From NCBI GenBank assembly GCA_022843745.1, contig JALHNB010000043.1, positions 1-62,018 of the forward strand: DNA of 62,018 nucleotides, written 5' to 3'. The number at the start of each line of letters is the position of its first letter. The stretch's first letter is position 1. The notes beneath the pieces were generated by a model. It made no database searches. It was not told where the DNA came from and saw only the letters and a program-made list of their open reading frames with translations. Below, piece by piece: positions 52,601 to 61,658 of the stretch. The position numbers were made by a program, and so were the translations under genes. This stretch comes from Anaerolineae bacterium. Its GTDB lineage: Bacteria; Chloroflexota; Anaerolineae; Aggregatilineales; Phototrophicaceae.

Positions 52601-53018
52601 CACCGGCATATCTTTCAACAATAATTTCTCTTTCGCTACTTTCTAAAGCAGTTTGTCCTACTAACCCTTGCATGTTAATCGGTTTTTCGAGCCACCTAGA
52701 TAGGCTCACATTACTGGGTTTGTCAGTAGGCAATACTCCTGCAATGACATCAATTGGAAGAGACGTAAGAGGCTGCGTCGAAGTAGGATCATAATTGCGA
52801 ATCTGGGTGTAAGAACCTAGTGCGCCTGAAGCTGGTTGTATGTGCCAGTTTTGGGGTAATTCTAACCGGAAACCATACATGGAATCTGTATAAATTGTGG
52901 GCTTCAATTGAGGCATTGGGCTTGACAGAACAGCAGTAGTATTCGTAAAGGCAAATCCAAAAAATACCACAACTATGACAGCCATAATCAGTAAAGCTTT
53001 TTGCTTCCTGAATGTCAT
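49653..53018 (-). CDS. Secreted M23 peptidase with beta-helix and Fn3-like regions
   Basis: The 1121-aa protein has an N-terminal signal or anchor (about 1-30). A PsbP-like unit (MYGFRLELPQNWHI) is followed by an M23/LytM domain near 235-345: a ligand pattern THINESGEAIDFRM and HLHFEVREQ, giving His, Asp and the HxH of the metal site. Next comes a parallel beta-helix-like region (about 400-760) with repeated GGAI and SQFESNTA units, like polymorphic-membrane or parallel-helix repeats, then a PPC-like domain and two Fn3-like domains (EAPVLLSPV, VHVAPNLHYF). M23 domains cut peptidoglycan cross-bridges. Start 53018 has AAGGA 8 nt upstream. Its low-GC codon use looks different from its neighbours. 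Confidence 0.85.
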   Translation of the reverse strand: MTFRKQKALLIMAVIVVVFFGFAFTNTTAVLSSPMPQLKPTIYTDSMYGFRLELPQNWHIQPASGALGSYTQIRNYDPTSTQPLTSLPIDVIAGVLPTDKPSNVSLSRWLEKPINMQGLVGQTALESSEREIIVERYAGGDLFGEITYWDFDGKIYYFAVTVYDVTDLNKVKEIRQSFQIIKVFNKTQPILERQSTLHASANIQAANLSSLRLPFIGTFTITAGPGCSDTHINESGEAIDFRMPVVGTDILAAHSGQIADASIAWNEGFGNLMKIDHGDGYESWYAHLDSFIKTSGSITRGEHVAESGNSGNSTGAHLHFEVREQAQDQSISIRTLPGISWVSNDPNNPCQPKGVNDGEASGYSVLAGEVEELIIALNAANADSLADEISLAPGSYTLTAIDNSTYGPTGLPVITAPIAIVGNGATITRDSAAPEFRILAVAQNGALTLDNLTISGGSIPNFNPADLNTRSGGGILNLGTLAVRNNSYLTDNRAHGNGGAIFTVGDLNIADSQFESNTAAIGGAVGCQGSQNVNITGSWFISNSATVTTTTAGGAIRCPVLTVSSSHFQGNSAVQDGGAIAMSAGVIETSEFENNESDNGGGAINANGTGTIVRDSIFKNNMSQVGGAIEAHMQSANQSGSLIVENSQFDDNLASVSGGAIYSNNSYITDSEFRGNTARQGGAIHSYGYVQLHVADSTLFDNRVTEESGALGGNIFLNHNLIYNYFLSPTQINNNCIVGTSGQGIYQGGNNPDRPDANATNNWWGVSDGPSGFGTGSGAAVGEFVDYMPFLTAPSAGCPGNDNPIDAPVVAAPQTSSLELATHVASEPTPSCGANVNRSLWYRISSSTQRTLRTQIEGNNWLSVLSVWAGSPGNFNEISCESGANPLAVGAMQTASDSLQLDVIVEPNTTYYIMVASSDEDASSFTLTANLLGLPTEAPVLLSPVHSTTIANLQPTFKWTVPAGAKAYEIQLDPSNPADSLAIRVTQPTYKPLRPLLIGTYYWRVRALNSDGIASGWSEIFTISVESPVHVAPNLHYFSNNPVTLTWGGMSWADQYEIEVSSDFRFNNAPVFSATTQAGTLFVEVIDLRHGAYHWRIRAIQDGVPKAWSATQSFYVNAPQG

Positions 53019-53218
53019 ATTCCAATCCTTTCGCCCGAAGCCAATCGCAGCCAAAACACCTTACCTAATTGTCAAGTATTCTACACTGATGAAAATAACA
53101 GGCAAATAACATTCAAATATGGGACAGGCAAATTTATGGTAACTTGCCCAATCCCCCCATCCCCGGTATCGTTATCCCCCATAATGACAAGACCGACCCC
53201 AACACCAAAGGCTCTCAT

Positions 53219-54562
53219 ATGGCAACTTCACAACTCGACAACGCGACACTGCAAGAACAGGACAAACATCAGCTTCACCCGCTGCAACATCCCAAAACCC
53301 ACGCCGACCCGCTGGTCATCGAGCGCGGCGAAGGCGTTTACCTCTACACCGCCGATGGCCGCAAAATTCTCGACGGCATGGCGGGGCTGTGGAACGTGGA
53401 TGTCGGCTATGGGCGCGAAGAACTGGCGCAGGCCGCTTACGACCAGATGAAGCGCATGGCCTACACCTCCAACTTCGCGGGCATGACCAACATCCCGGCG
53501 ACCCAGTTGGCGAACAAGCTCTCCGGCTATGCCTACCCCAAACTCAAGACGACCTTTTTCACGTCCGGCGGCTCGGAATCCAACGACAGCGCCTTCAAAA
53601 TCGCGCGGTATTACTGGAAGCGCCTCGGCAAGCCGGATAAGTATAAAGTTATCGCGCGGCAATTTGGCTATCACGGCATCACCCTGGCTGCGACCTTCGC
53701 GACGGGCATCGAGCGCTATCACAAGATGTTCGGCCCGCCCGTGCCGGGATTTTCGCACATCGTCGCGCCCTACTCCTATCGCTTCGCAGGCGAGTTGAAA
53801 AGCGGCGAAACCATCGGCCTCGCTGCTGCCCGCGCCCTCGAAGAAGCGATCCAGCGCGAAGGGCCGGATACCGTCGCGGCGTTTATTGCCGAGCCAGTGC
53901 AGGGAGTCGGCGGTGTCATCATCCCGCCCGACGATTATTTCCCGCGCATCCGCGAAATCTGCGATCAGTACGGCGTGTTGTTCATCGCCGATGAAGTCAT
54001 CACCGGCTTTGGGCGCACCGGGGAGCTTTTTGGCCTCAACCGCTATGGTGTCCAGCCGGATATTCTGTCATTTGCGAAGGCAATCACCAGCGGCTACCAA
54101 CCCCTCGGCGGCAACCAGATCACCGACGAAATTTATGACGCGATTCTGTCCGCGCCGGATACCGATACCTGGATGCACGGCTACACCTATTCCGGCCACG
54201 CGACGGCCTGCGCGGTGGCGCTGCGCAATCTGGAATTGATCGAAAATGAAAAGCTGGTCGAGCGCAGCAAACAGTTGGGCGAACGCCTGCTGGCAGGGCT
54301 GAGTTCGCTGAAGGAATTTTCCGTCGTCGGGGACGTGCGCGGCCTCGGCCTGATCTGCGGTGTCGAACTTGTGACGGATAAAGAGTCGAAAACGGCGGAT
54401 GTGGCGCTGGCGGCGAAAATCATGCGCTCGTGCCTGGATCGCGGCCTGCGCACGCGCAATATCGGCAGCACGCTGGCCTTCTCACCCCCGCTGACCATCA
54501 CCGAGGACGAAGTGGACGAAATTGTGCGCATTCTGGGGAGCGCTTTGGACTCGGCGGGGTGA
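53219..54562 (+). CDS. Class III aminotransferase (omega-transaminase type)
   Basis: The 447-aa PLP enzyme has GVYLYTADGRKILDGMAGLW near the start, FFTSGGSESNDSAFKIARYY around the phosphate loop, EPVQGVGGVI, LFIADEVITGFGRTG with the Asp that holds the pyridine N, and SFAKAITSGYQPLGG with the Schiff-base Lys. This class moves an amino group from amines or omega-amino acids to pyruvate or 2-oxoglutarate. Start 53219 has AAAGG about 7 nt upstream; a TTG frame from 53144 adds 25 unlikely residues. It is a single gene. Confidence 0.92.
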   Translation: MATSQLDNATLQEQDKHQLHPLQHPKTHADPLVIERGEGVYLYTADGRKILDGMAGLWNVDVGYGREELAQAAYDQMKRMAYTSNFAGMTNIPATQLANKLSGYAYPKLKTTFFTSGGSESNDSAFKIARYYWKRLGKPDKYKVIARQFGYHGITLAATFATGIERYHKMFGPPVPGFSHIVAPYSYRFAGELKSGETIGLAAARALEEAIQREGPDTVAAFIAEPVQGVGGVIIPPDDYFPRIREICDQYGVLFIADEVITGFGRTGELFGLNRYGVQPDILSFAKAITSGYQPLGGNQITDEIYDAILSAPDTDTWMHGYTYSGHATACAVALRNLELIENEKLVERSKQLGERLLAGLSSLKEFSVVGDVRGLGLICGVELVTDKESKTADVALAAKIMRSCLDRGLRTRNIGSTLAFSPPLTITEDEVDEIVRILGSALDSAG

Positions 54563-54577
54563 AAATTAGGCTTTTTG

Positions 54578-54602
54578 GGGGTGAGCGATTCGTTCGCCCC
54601 TG
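54578..54602. repeat. GTAGGGGCG-like hairpin
   Basis: GGGGGTGAGCGA pairs loosely with TCGCCCC after a TTCGT loop, 15 nt past the aminotransferase stop. It may end that transcript. Confidence 0.45.
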
Positions 54603-54632
54603 CTAAACATATAAACATTTTGAGGATTCAAC

Positions 54633-54887
54633 TTGTCACCAACGCTTATACAGGACAAAGGCTACCGCGTTGTGATGTATCTGAACGATCATCTGCCTGC
54701 TCATGTTCATGTGAAAAAAGATCGAAACGAGGTGCGAGTTCAGATTGATCCCGTCCAAATTATGGACAATTGGGGATATAATCAGCGTGAAATCAAAGCT
54801 ATCCTTGAATTAATAACGACCCATCAGGAGCAACTTTTGGCAGCGTGGAATACGTTTTATCCGCCTGAAACAAAAGATAAGGAGTAA
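54633..54887 (+). CDS. DUF4160 family small protein
   Basis: The 84-aa protein starts at TTG with GAGGA 6 nt upstream. YRVVMYLNDHLPAHVHVK and the His-x-His pattern are typical of DUF4160, a small family often encoded with DUF2442 and suspected to be part of a toxin-antitoxin-like module. Its stop lies 2 nt before the DUF2442 start, so the pair is translationally coupled. Function unknown. Confidence 0.82.
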   Translation: MSPTLIQDKGYRVVMYLNDHLPAHVHVKKDRNEVRVQIDPVQIMDNWGYNQREIKAILELITTHQEQLLAAWNTFYPPETKDKE

Positions 54888-54889
54888 AT

Positions 54890-55144
54890 ATGTCAGACTA
54901 CGCCAACAGCCATCCGATTTCGGTACGCATCGTTGACCAGAAAGTCACCGTGACACTCGCTGATGGTCGCGAAATCAGCAATCCGCTTGATTGGTTTCCC
55001 TGGCTGGAAGCAGCAACGCCCGAACAACAGGCCAATTTCGAGTTATGGCCGTTTAGCGTTGATTGGCCGGATTTGGATAACGGTCTGGATGTTGAAGGAA
55101 TGCTTCGCGGTATCCGTCCCCGCGCATATGATCCTGTCCTTTAA
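54890..55144 (+). CDS. DUF2442 family small protein
   Basis: The 84-aa protein has V-DQKVTVTLADGREISNPL, a typical DUF2442 beta-ribbon, followed by PWLEAATPEQQANFEL. It is the coupled second gene of the DUF4160/DUF2442 pair, with GGAG inside the end of the first gene. If this is a toxin-antitoxin pair, which of the two is toxic cannot be told from sequence. Confidence 0.85.
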   Translation: MSDYANSHPISVRIVDQKVTVTLADGREISNPLDWFPWLEAATPEQQANFELWPFSVDWPDLDNGLDVEGMLRGIRPRAYDPVL

Positions 55145-55159
55145 CTCGTCGTGCAACCC

Positions 55160-55222
55160 TCATTCATCCTTACCCCAATCGCCCAGCCGATGCTCCCACT
55201 GATCTTGCCGAATTTGATTCAC
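55160..55222 (-). pseudogene. Remnant of the antitoxin family (last 19 codons)
   Basis: Read on the minus strand, this encodes NQIRQDQWEHRLGDWGKDE before a stop, almost the same as the end of the protein at 56791-57066. A stop codon (TGA) lies just upstream in frame, and nothing before it matches. At the DNA level the last 45 bases are nearly identical. It is a fragment of a former third copy. Confidence 0.8.
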
Positions 55223-55355
55223 TCAAGTTGGTAGCTTTTAGTCGCTAAAGACTTGATAAAGCAATTGCCGCGCCGCCAAATTGTAATATCGCAGCCCGAA
55301 TCCGCGTCAAAGAGATGTAACAATCACGATTCCACGATGCTATATAAGGGACATC

Positions 55356-56438
55356 ATGACAGACGAAACAAAAACGGCTGCACAGCGGCCATTTGAAATT
55401 GGGTTGTATTCATTCGCTGAGTTAGCGCCTGACCCGCAAACGGGACACAAGGCAACCCCGGCGGAGCGTATTCGCGATTTATTGGAAGAAATCGAACTAG
55501 CGGATCAGGTTGGGTTGGATGTGTATGGGCTGGGCGAACATCATCGCGAGGATTTTGTCTCCTCCGCGCCGGAAGTCATTCTGGGGGCGGCAGCAGCCCG
55601 CACCAAACGGATTCGCCTCACCAGCGCCGTCACGGTACTTAGTTCCGACGATCCAGTGCGCGTGTTTCAGCGCTTTGCCAGCCTCGATCTCGTTTCCAAT
55701 GGTCGCGCCGAAATCATGGCGGGTCGCGGCTCATTTATCGAGTCGTTTCCGCTGTTTGGCTACGACCTCAACGATTACGACGAATTATTCAGCGAGAAGC
55801 TGGATTTGCTGATAAAACTCCGCGAAGGTGAACGAATCACCTGGCGTGGCGATCATCGCGCACCGCTGGATAATCTGGGCGTTTATCCACGTCCGATCCA
55901 AGACCCGCTGCCGATCTGGGTCGGTGTCGGCGGCACACCGGAATCCGTCGTTCGCGCGGCCAGCCGGGGACTGCCGATGGCGCTGGCGATTATCGGTGGG
56001 ATGCCCGAACGCTTCGCACCCTTTGTCGATCTCTTTCGTCAGGCGGCTGCGCAGTACAATCACGACCCGCTGCCCGTCAGCATCAATTCACACGGGTTTA
56101 TCGCCGATACGCGCCAGGAGGCCATCGACGTATCCTTCCCGGCGGTGCAGGTCGTCATGAACAAAATAGGACGTGAGCGCGGCTGGCCTCCCATGCAGCG
56201 CCAGCAGTACGAAGCATCGGCGGAACTGCGCGGCTCAAATTTCGTCGGCAGCCCGGACGACATCATCGAGAAAATTCTGTTCCAGCACTCGATCTTCAAC
56301 CATCAGCGGATGCTGTTGCAGTTGAGCGTGGGGACGATGCCGCATGACAAGCTGATGTACGCGATTGAGTTATTCGGCACAAAAGTCGCGCCTGTCGTGC
56401 GTGCGGAAATCGCGAAGCGAGTCGCGCAGCCTGTTTAA
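55356..56438 (+). CDS. LLM-class flavin-dependent oxidoreductase
   Basis: The 360-aa protein fits the bacterial luciferase-like family: [16 protein letters not shown] at the start, [30 protein letters not shown] and [19 protein letters not shown] are typical of the branch with FMN or F420. These enzymes use reduced flavin to oxidise or reduce small substrates. There is no partner flavin reductase nearby. AAGGGA lies about 6 nt before the ATG. It is a single gene. Confidence 0.9.
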   Translation: MTDETKTAAQRPFEIGLYSFAELAPDPQTGHKATPAERIRDLLEEIELADQVGLDVYGLGEHHREDFVSSAPEVILGAAAARTKRIRLTSAVTVLSSDDPVRVFQRFASLDLVSNGRAEIMAGRGSFIESFPLFGYDLNDYDELFSEKLDLLIKLREGERITWRGDHRAPLDNLGVYPRPIQDPLPIWVGVGGTPESVVRAASRGLPMALAIIGGMPERFAPFVDLFRQAAAQYNHDPLPVSINSHGFIADTRQEAIDVSFPAVQVVMNKIGRERGWPPMQRQQYEASAELRGSNFVGSPDDIIEKILFQHSIFNHQRMLLQLSVGTMPHDKLMYAIELFGTKVAPVVRAEIAKRVAQPV

Positions 56439-56790
56439 GCGTGCCTGAAGGTGTGTTGAAACGGCAAGTACATGACACTTTCAGGGAATGTGAAGGTGTT
56501 TTTGCGTAGGGGCGCAATAATGTAGTTTTACAAATTAATACGGAGTGCGGATTATGTAGGGGCGCACAGCCGTGCGGCCTTGCATCCAACAGGACACGAT
56601 ACATCGTGTCCCTACGAAAACGTTGGTCGTTATCCGTATTTAATAGTTAAAACGCATTATTGCGCCCCTACAGACCCACACATTTTCAGGCATTGGTTTA
56701 AAAGTGTCGTGTCACGAACTGAATTCGGGGAGGGCTTGGGTGCGCGGCGATACAGGGGATTAACGACGGTGGTATCTGCGATGGTCGTCG
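56439..56790. other. 352-bp spacer rich in GTAGGGGCG repeats
   Basis: The gap between the LLM gene and the orphan antitoxin gene holds GTAGGGGCG at about 56505 and 56556, a GGACACGAT/ATCGTGTCC hairpin near 56590-56608, and GCGCCCCTAC at about 56664. It looks like several broken or nested copies of the hairpin family. No coding frame is convincing. Confidence 0.65.
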
Positions 56791-57066
56791 TCATTCATCC
56801 TTACCCCAATCGCCCAGCCGATGCTCCCATTGTTCTTGTCGAATTTTCTTCAACCATTCAACCGGGTCTTCGATTTCTGCATGATCGAGTTCAATTGGGC
56901 CGAGTTCGTCCAGCAAACGCAGCAAATTTTTCCCCCAATGTTTTTCCGGCTCGGCTGGCTTCGGTTTTTCCGCACCATCCAGCGTATCAATAAGCAGCTT
57001 CGCCAGTTCTTTACGTTCGTTAGCGTTTAATGCTTTCGCCTGTTCGAGAATTTCCGCGACGGTCAT
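56791..57066 (-). CDS. Orphan antitoxin-like protein
   Basis: The 91-aa protein has MTVAEILEQAKALNANERKE, typical of addiction-module component proteins, then HWGKNLLRLLDELGPIELD, EIEDPVEWLKKIRQ and RLGDWGKDE. It is clearly related to the antitoxin at 42186-42506 in the tail and weakly in the head. Unlike that copy it has no PIN gene after it; the next 350 bp hold only repeats. GGAGG lies 8 nt before ATG 57066. It may be a trans-acting antitoxin or a leftover. Confidence 0.8.
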   Translation of the reverse strand: MTVAEILEQAKALNANERKELAKLLIDTLDGAEKPKPAEPEKHWGKNLLRLLDELGPIELDHAEIEDPVEWLKKIRQEQWEHRLGDWGKDE

Positions 57067-57165
57067 ATCTCTAACCTCCAACACGTTACGCCTATTATAA
57101 ATGAATTTCGCCTCATTCTGCCCGTTTTCATATCGCCCAATTAGAACAAGAGTCCGTCTCCCCTG

Positions 57166-57193
57166 TTCCACCACGCCCATTTTGCCCTATAAT
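57166..57193 (+). promoter_or_regulatory. Sigma-70-like promoter of the LuxR-STAND gene
   Basis: TTCCAC at 57166-57171 and a perfect TATAAT at 57188-57193 are 16 bp apart, 30 bp before the start at 57224. The -35 box is weak. Confidence 0.5.
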
Positions 57194-57223
57194 AGAGCAA
57201 GCGATAGAGAACAGAATCCCACC

Positions 57224-59824
57224 ATGTACGAATCAACACTCACACCAACGCCTTTTATCGGACGATCACAGGAAATTGACGAGATCAGCAGGTTGTTGGC
57301 TGACCCGGCCTGCCGACTCCTGACGCTGGTCGGCCCCGGCGGGATGGGCAAGACGCGGCTGGCGCTGGAAGTTACCGCGCGCCAATCCGACTCCTTTCCC
57401 GACGGCATCTTTTTTGTGCCGCTGTCGCCTCTCAACCGGGTCGCGGACATCCTGACCACCATCGCCGAGGCCACGCCCTTTCGATTTCAGCAGATTGACC
57501 GCGACCCGCGTGACCAATTTCTGGATTACCTGCACGAAAAACAGGCCAAGCGCATCCTGCTGATCCTGGATAGTTTTGAGCATCTCCTGGACGGCGTAGA
57601 TCTCGTTTCGGAAATCCTCGCCGCCACCACCAGCCTCAAAATTCTGGTCACGTCCCGCGAGGCGCTCAATCTTCAGGAAGAATGGGTACGCCAGATCGCA
57701 GGCATGACCGATCCTGACCAGGTGCAGCTCTTTCTGGATCGTGCGCGTCGGATTCGCGGCGATTTTAACCTTGCCGAAGACAGCCGCAGCGTTGTCGAAA
57801 TCTGCCGTCTCGTCGAAGGGATGCCGCTGGCGATTGAGTTAGCCGCTGGCTGGCTGAATTCGCTCCAACCCGCCGACATCGCCCATGAAATCCGCCGCAA
57901 TCTCGATATTCTCGCCACCCGTTCGCGCAATCTGCCGCAGCGTCACCGCAGTATTCGCTCGGTTTTCGATCATTCATGGCAGCTTTTATGTGACGATGAG
58001 CGCGAGGTATTCCAGAAATTATCGTACTTTCGCGGCGGCTTCACGCGGGAAGCGGCAGAAGTCGTCGCCGGAGCGTCATTGCATACGCTGGCGGGATTGG
58101 TCGATAAATCGCTCGTGCGGCTGAACACCCGCTACGATGTACACGAACTGCTGCGCCAGTACGCGCTCGAACAGATGAATCCTGACGAACACAGGGCCGT
58201 GCAGCAGGCCTATATCGAATATTATCTCGGCCTACTCTGTCGTCTGGAACGCGACATCAAATCAAGCCGTCAGGTCGCTGCCCTGGACATCATCGCTGCC
58301 GATTTTGAGAATGTGCGCACCGCGTGGCAGTTAGCCGTGCAGCATGGGCATTTCGCGGCGCTGAACGAAGCTGTCGAAAGCCTGCACTTTTTCGCCGATA
58401 TGCGCGGACGTTATCACGAAGTCGTCAGCCTGCTCCAGCCAGCGGTGGAGCGCTTCCCACCGAATCCCAGCCCTGAGCAGGCCTGCATGCTTGAGCGCAT
58501 CCGAATGCGGATGGCACGTAACATCCTCCTCGGCAATCTGCGCATTGAACCGGACATGCGCAGCCAGATCGACACCGCCCTGGCAGCCGCCCGCGCCCGT
58601 CACGATCAGGCCGAAGTCGCCTTCTGCCTGCTAATATCGGGAATTCTCGCGGTCTGGGAAGGCGATGACCGCGTTTATGCCAACGAAAAAGCGTCGGCGC
58701 TGTTTCAGGAAAGCTGCGATATTTACGACGCATTAGCCGACAAATTTTATCAGGCGGATGCGCTGGCCTGGCTCGGCTCGTGCATCTTCTACGAAGGTGA
58801 GGGCAATCCTGGCCCGGCGCTTCTCACCAGAAGCCTTGACCTCCGCCGCGAGATCGGGGATCGCAATGGCATCGCCTGGATTACCCTCAACCTGACAGCC
58901 GTCAAGCACGAACAGTTCGATTATGTCGAAGGTGAGCGTTACTCGCGGGAGGCGCTCGGCCTGATGCGCGAAATCGGCAGCCTCAAAGGAATTCTTCAGG
59001 CGATGGGCAAGCTGGCAGAAGGTGTCATGATGCGCGGCGACCTGGAAGAAGCCAGAGCGCTTGCCGAAGAAATGCGCGGTTTGGCTGACGAAGCTAACAA
59101 TCTGGACGGCAAAATGATCGCGGCGGGTCTGCTCTCGTTCCTCATCGGTGTTATGAACGAAGATTACACCCAGGCAACAGCGCTGGCGCACCAGAATTTC
59201 GCCATATCGTTGGAGCCGTTCTTCGGTGGTCACAAGGACGTGAGCGCCCGCTGGGGACAAGCGGTGGCGGACTGTGCGCTCGGTCATTTCGAAGCCGTTC
59301 GCCAGAGCTATCCGACGTTATTCTGGGATCAGTACGACGACCCCGGCCCGGCGACCTTCTGCCTCGCGATGGAAGCCGCCGCCCGCGCTTATGAGGGTGC
59401 GCCGGAAGCTGCCGCTGAATTTTTGGGGCTGGCCTTTCATCAGCCGCCCTGGGTCAGCGGATGGCTGCATCGCTGGCCGGTGTTAACCCGCCTCCGCGCG
59501 GATATTGAACGCCGTCTGGACGCGACAACTTTTCAGACGGCATGGGAGCGCGGCACGCATCTCAACCTGGAAACAACCATCCGGTCATTTTTGGGTGAGC
59601 CGAAAAACGCGCCCCAATCACCCAGCAGCGACGCACCACTAAGCGAACGAGAAATCGAAGTGCTGCGCCTCATCGCCGATGGCCTTTCCAACCGCGAGAT
59701 CGCCGAACGGCTGGTGCTGTCGCCGGGGACGATCAAAGTGCATACGCGCAATATCTACAGCAAGCTCAACGTCAACAGCCGCACCCAGGCGCTCGCCCAG
59801 GCCGCGAAATTTGATTTGCTTTAA
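57224..59824 (+). CDS. LuxR-type regulator with NB-ARC ATPase and TPR
   Basis: The 866-aa protein has an NB-ARC module (P-loop [12 protein letters not shown] near 30-42, Walker [13 protein letters not shown] near 108-120, [22 protein letters not shown]), a long helical TPR-like region (about 330-790) and a C-terminal LuxR HTH ([20 protein letters not shown]). This is the MalT/LAL-like STAND transcription activator layout: ligand binding to the repeats frees the ATPase to oligomerise on DNA. Start 57224 ([13 protein letters not shown]) is the conserved point; 57101 adds junk. No obvious target gene. It ends 100 nt from the convergent protease gene. Confidence 0.92.
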   Translation: MYESTLTPTPFIGRSQEIDEISRLLADPACRLLTLVGPGGMGKTRLALEVTARQSDSFPDGIFFVPLSPLNRVADILTTIAEATPFRFQQIDRDPRDQFLDYLHEKQAKRILLILDSFEHLLDGVDLVSEILAATTSLKILVTSREALNLQEEWVRQIAGMTDPDQVQLFLDRARRIRGDFNLAEDSRSVVEICRLVEGMPLAIELAAGWLNSLQPADIAHEIRRNLDILATRSRNLPQRHRSIRSVFDHSWQLLCDDEREVFQKLSYFRGGFTREAAEVVAGASLHTLAGLVDKSLVRLNTRYDVHELLRQYALEQMNPDEHRAVQQAYIEYYLGLLCRLERDIKSSRQVAALDIIAADFENVRTAWQLAVQHGHFAALNEAVESLHFFADMRGRYHEVVSLLQPAVERFPPNPSPEQACMLERIRMRMARNILLGNLRIEPDMRSQIDTALAAARARHDQAEVAFCLLISGILAVWEGDDRVYANEKASALFQESCDIYDALADKFYQADALAWLGSCIFYEGEGNPGPALLTRSLDLRREIGDRNGIAWITLNLTAVKHEQFDYVEGERYSREALGLMREIGSLKGILQAMGKLAEGVMMRGDLEEARALAEEMRGLADEANNLDGKMIAAGLLSFLIGVMNEDYTQATALAHQNFAISLEPFFGGHKDVSARWGQAVADCALGHFEAVRQSYPTLFWDQYDDPGPATFCLAMEAAARAYEGAPEAAAEFLGLAFHQPPWVSGWLHRWPVLTRLRADIERRLDATTFQTAWERGTHLNLETTIRSFLGEPKNAPQSPSSDAPLSEREIEVLRLIADGLSNREIAERLVLSPGTIKVHTRNIYSKLNVNSRTQALAQAAKFDLL

Positions 59825-59850
59825 AATTTGGTGGTTATCTTTTCCGCCTT

Positions 59851-59880
59851 TAACCTTTGTTCTAGTCTGCACAAAGGTTA
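59851..59880. terminator. Bidirectional hairpin between convergent genes
   Basis: TAACCTTTGT and ACAAAGGTTA are perfect 10-bp arms around a 10-nt loop, in the 100-bp gap between the stops of the LuxR-STAND and protease genes. It has no strong T-run, so it may be a weak terminator. Confidence 0.55.
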
Positions 59881-59924
59881 GCTTTGCGTAGAGCATCTTC
59901 AAAACTTCTTCAGTAAACTCCGCT

Positions 59925-60848
59925 TCAGATTAACTCATCTTCCTCCCATACAACCGTGTCCGATGTTCCGCCGCTAGAATTATTTTTTGCTTTTTGAAGC
60001 GCTTGCTCCTCGACTTCTTTTCGTTTCATAACCAGATCAGGTCTATTTAAAAATTCTGCTAGTTTCCATGCAGGTATCACTTGTGCCATACCCGTATTGA
60101 GATTTCGATCTATATCAACATCGTCACCGCTAGTCTTTGGGTTGTACCACATGTAGCCCCAAATAATACCAAGTAATTTTCCAGGAAGTGCATAAATCCC
60201 CTGCGTACCAACAGCAGCATAAGTCAAAAATACAGGTGAACCACTTGTGCCGGGGATCGTTCTGCATTCAATCAAAAAACTCTCTTCCATGTGCGTATAT
60301 TTATTTCCAGCTATATCTTTTCGCTCACGGGGAATAGTTTCGAGGTTTAACATAGACACAGTGCCAAAACGCACAACAGGCAAGTTTTTCTGTACTCCAG
60401 AATGGGCAATAAATCGGCCCACCATCATTACATCACTTCCATAATCGATAAGCCCCAATGGATTTCTTTCACTTGCAACATCAGTCTTTGTGACAAATGC
60501 ACTGAGGCTTGGCATATGAAAACGCACATGACGCATTTTGGTATCTTCAATTGAACAAAGAGCTATATCATCGTCCCAATCATCAATCCAATTACTGTAT
60601 TTATTAGAAATAATCCATCTTTTACCATTTACTCTATTTAATCTAATAACCGTTGCTTTACTTTCTCGAATCACATGACTATTTGTAACCGCGTAAACAT
60701 GACTTCTTATTTCGTCACCTAGTTGTTCTTCAAAAGGTATGTGTACTAAAAACCCCGAACCACCAAAATTCTCCCCAATTGCAGCAGCTTCAGGTGACCG
60801 ATACAAATAGATGGGGCAATCCAGATAACTATTGTCAATGCGCGGCAT
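59925..60848 (-). CDS. Trypsin-like serine protease, cytoplasmic
   Basis: The 307-aa protein has the chymotrypsin-fold triad: His58 (VTNSHVIRE), Asp94 (DDDIALCSIED) and Ser202 (PGTSGSPVFL). There is no signal peptide or transmembrane segment, so it should act inside the cell. Soluble trypsin-like proteases occur as effectors next to STAND or other sensor genes; here the neighbour is a convergent LuxR-STAND gene, so linkage is only by position. The C-terminal 40 residues are charged and disordered. GGAG lies 7 nt before the ATG. It has lower GC than neighbouring genes, which may point to transfer. Confidence 0.85.
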   Translation of the reverse strand: MPRIDNSYLDCPIYLYRSPEAAAIGENFGGSGFLVHIPFEEQLGDEIRSHVYAVTNSHVIRESKATVIRLNRVNGKRWIISNKYSNWIDDWDDDIALCSIEDTKMRHVRFHMPSLSAFVTKTDVASERNPLGLIDYGSDVMMVGRFIAHSGVQKNLPVVRFGTVSMLNLETIPRERKDIAGNKYTHMEESFLIECRTIPGTSGSPVFLTYAAVGTQGIYALPGKLLGIIWGYMWYNPKTSGDDVDIDRNLNTGMAQVIPAWKLAEFLNRPDLVMKRKEVEEQALQKAKNNSSGGTSDTVVWEEDELI

Positions 60849-61040
60849 AAAGCAACTCCATAATCGAACTGGTAAGTTGTCGAATAACTATACATAACTC
60901 TACTCTTTAGAGTACCTTTTTTATATCTATTTCCACAGGATAATCGCCTAAACTTCTATTCATTATGCTGCAAATCCCTTTGACTGATCCACGATCAGGT
61001 TAGAATAGATAATGTTATTGTCTTACCGGATCAATCATCA

Positions 61041-61622
61041 ATGGCGCGATCAAAAGAATTCAGCAAAGACAAAGTGATCGAACAGGCGATGCGGCTCTTT
61101 TGGGAGAAGGGTTACGAAGCCACCTCGATCCGCGACCTACAAAAGATAACGGGCATCAGCAGCAGCAGCATGTACGAAGCCTTTGGCGACAAGCGTGGCC
61201 TGTATCTGGCGGCGCTGGAACGATTTTGCCAATATGAGCGCCAACGGATCGCGCAGATGGCGCAGGAGGCCGCCAGCCCGCAGATTTTCATCGAGCAGCT
61301 TTTTGTAACTCTCGAAGCGGTCAACACGCCCGCCACCTTTCTTCATGGCTCACTGGCGTTCAAGGCGATGGTCGAATTTGGCACGCTCGACTCGGACATC
61401 ACCGCCCTGCTCCTCACCCACTACTTCGGCATCAGCGAAATTATCGCCGAAACGCTGAAGCGTGGGCAAAGCGATGGGTCGATCACCACTCAGGCCGACC
61501 CGCTGCATCTGGCCTACACCATCCTCAGCACCCTGCAAGGCGTGGCGACCCTCAAGGAAGTCAAGCCGGATTTCGCATTTACGCCCTCTATCGCGCAGAT
61601 CATCCTCCAACTGCTCAAGTAA
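61041..61622 (+). CDS. TetR/AcrR-family transcriptional regulator
   Basis: The 193-aa protein has an N-terminal TetR HTH (MRLFWEKGYEATSIRDLQKI and GISSSSMYEAFGDKRGLYLA) and an effector-binding C-terminal half typical of the AcrR/YcdC branch. It represses a target until a small ligand binds. A perfect palindrome at 61912-61935, before the next gene, has the TGAAAC-N4-GTTTCA shape seen in TetR operators and is a reasonable candidate site. Confidence 0.92.
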   Translation: MARSKEFSKDKVIEQAMRLFWEKGYEATSIRDLQKITGISSSSMYEAFGDKRGLYLAALERFCQYERQRIAQMAQEAASPQIFIEQLFVTLEAVNTPATFLHGSLAFKAMVEFGTLDSDITALLLTHYFGISEIIAETLKRGQSDGSITTQADPLHLAYTILSTLQGVATLKEVKPDFAFTPSIAQIILQLLK

Positions 61623-61658
61623 CCTCAACGTTACTCAAAATTGATAAGGTATGTACAC

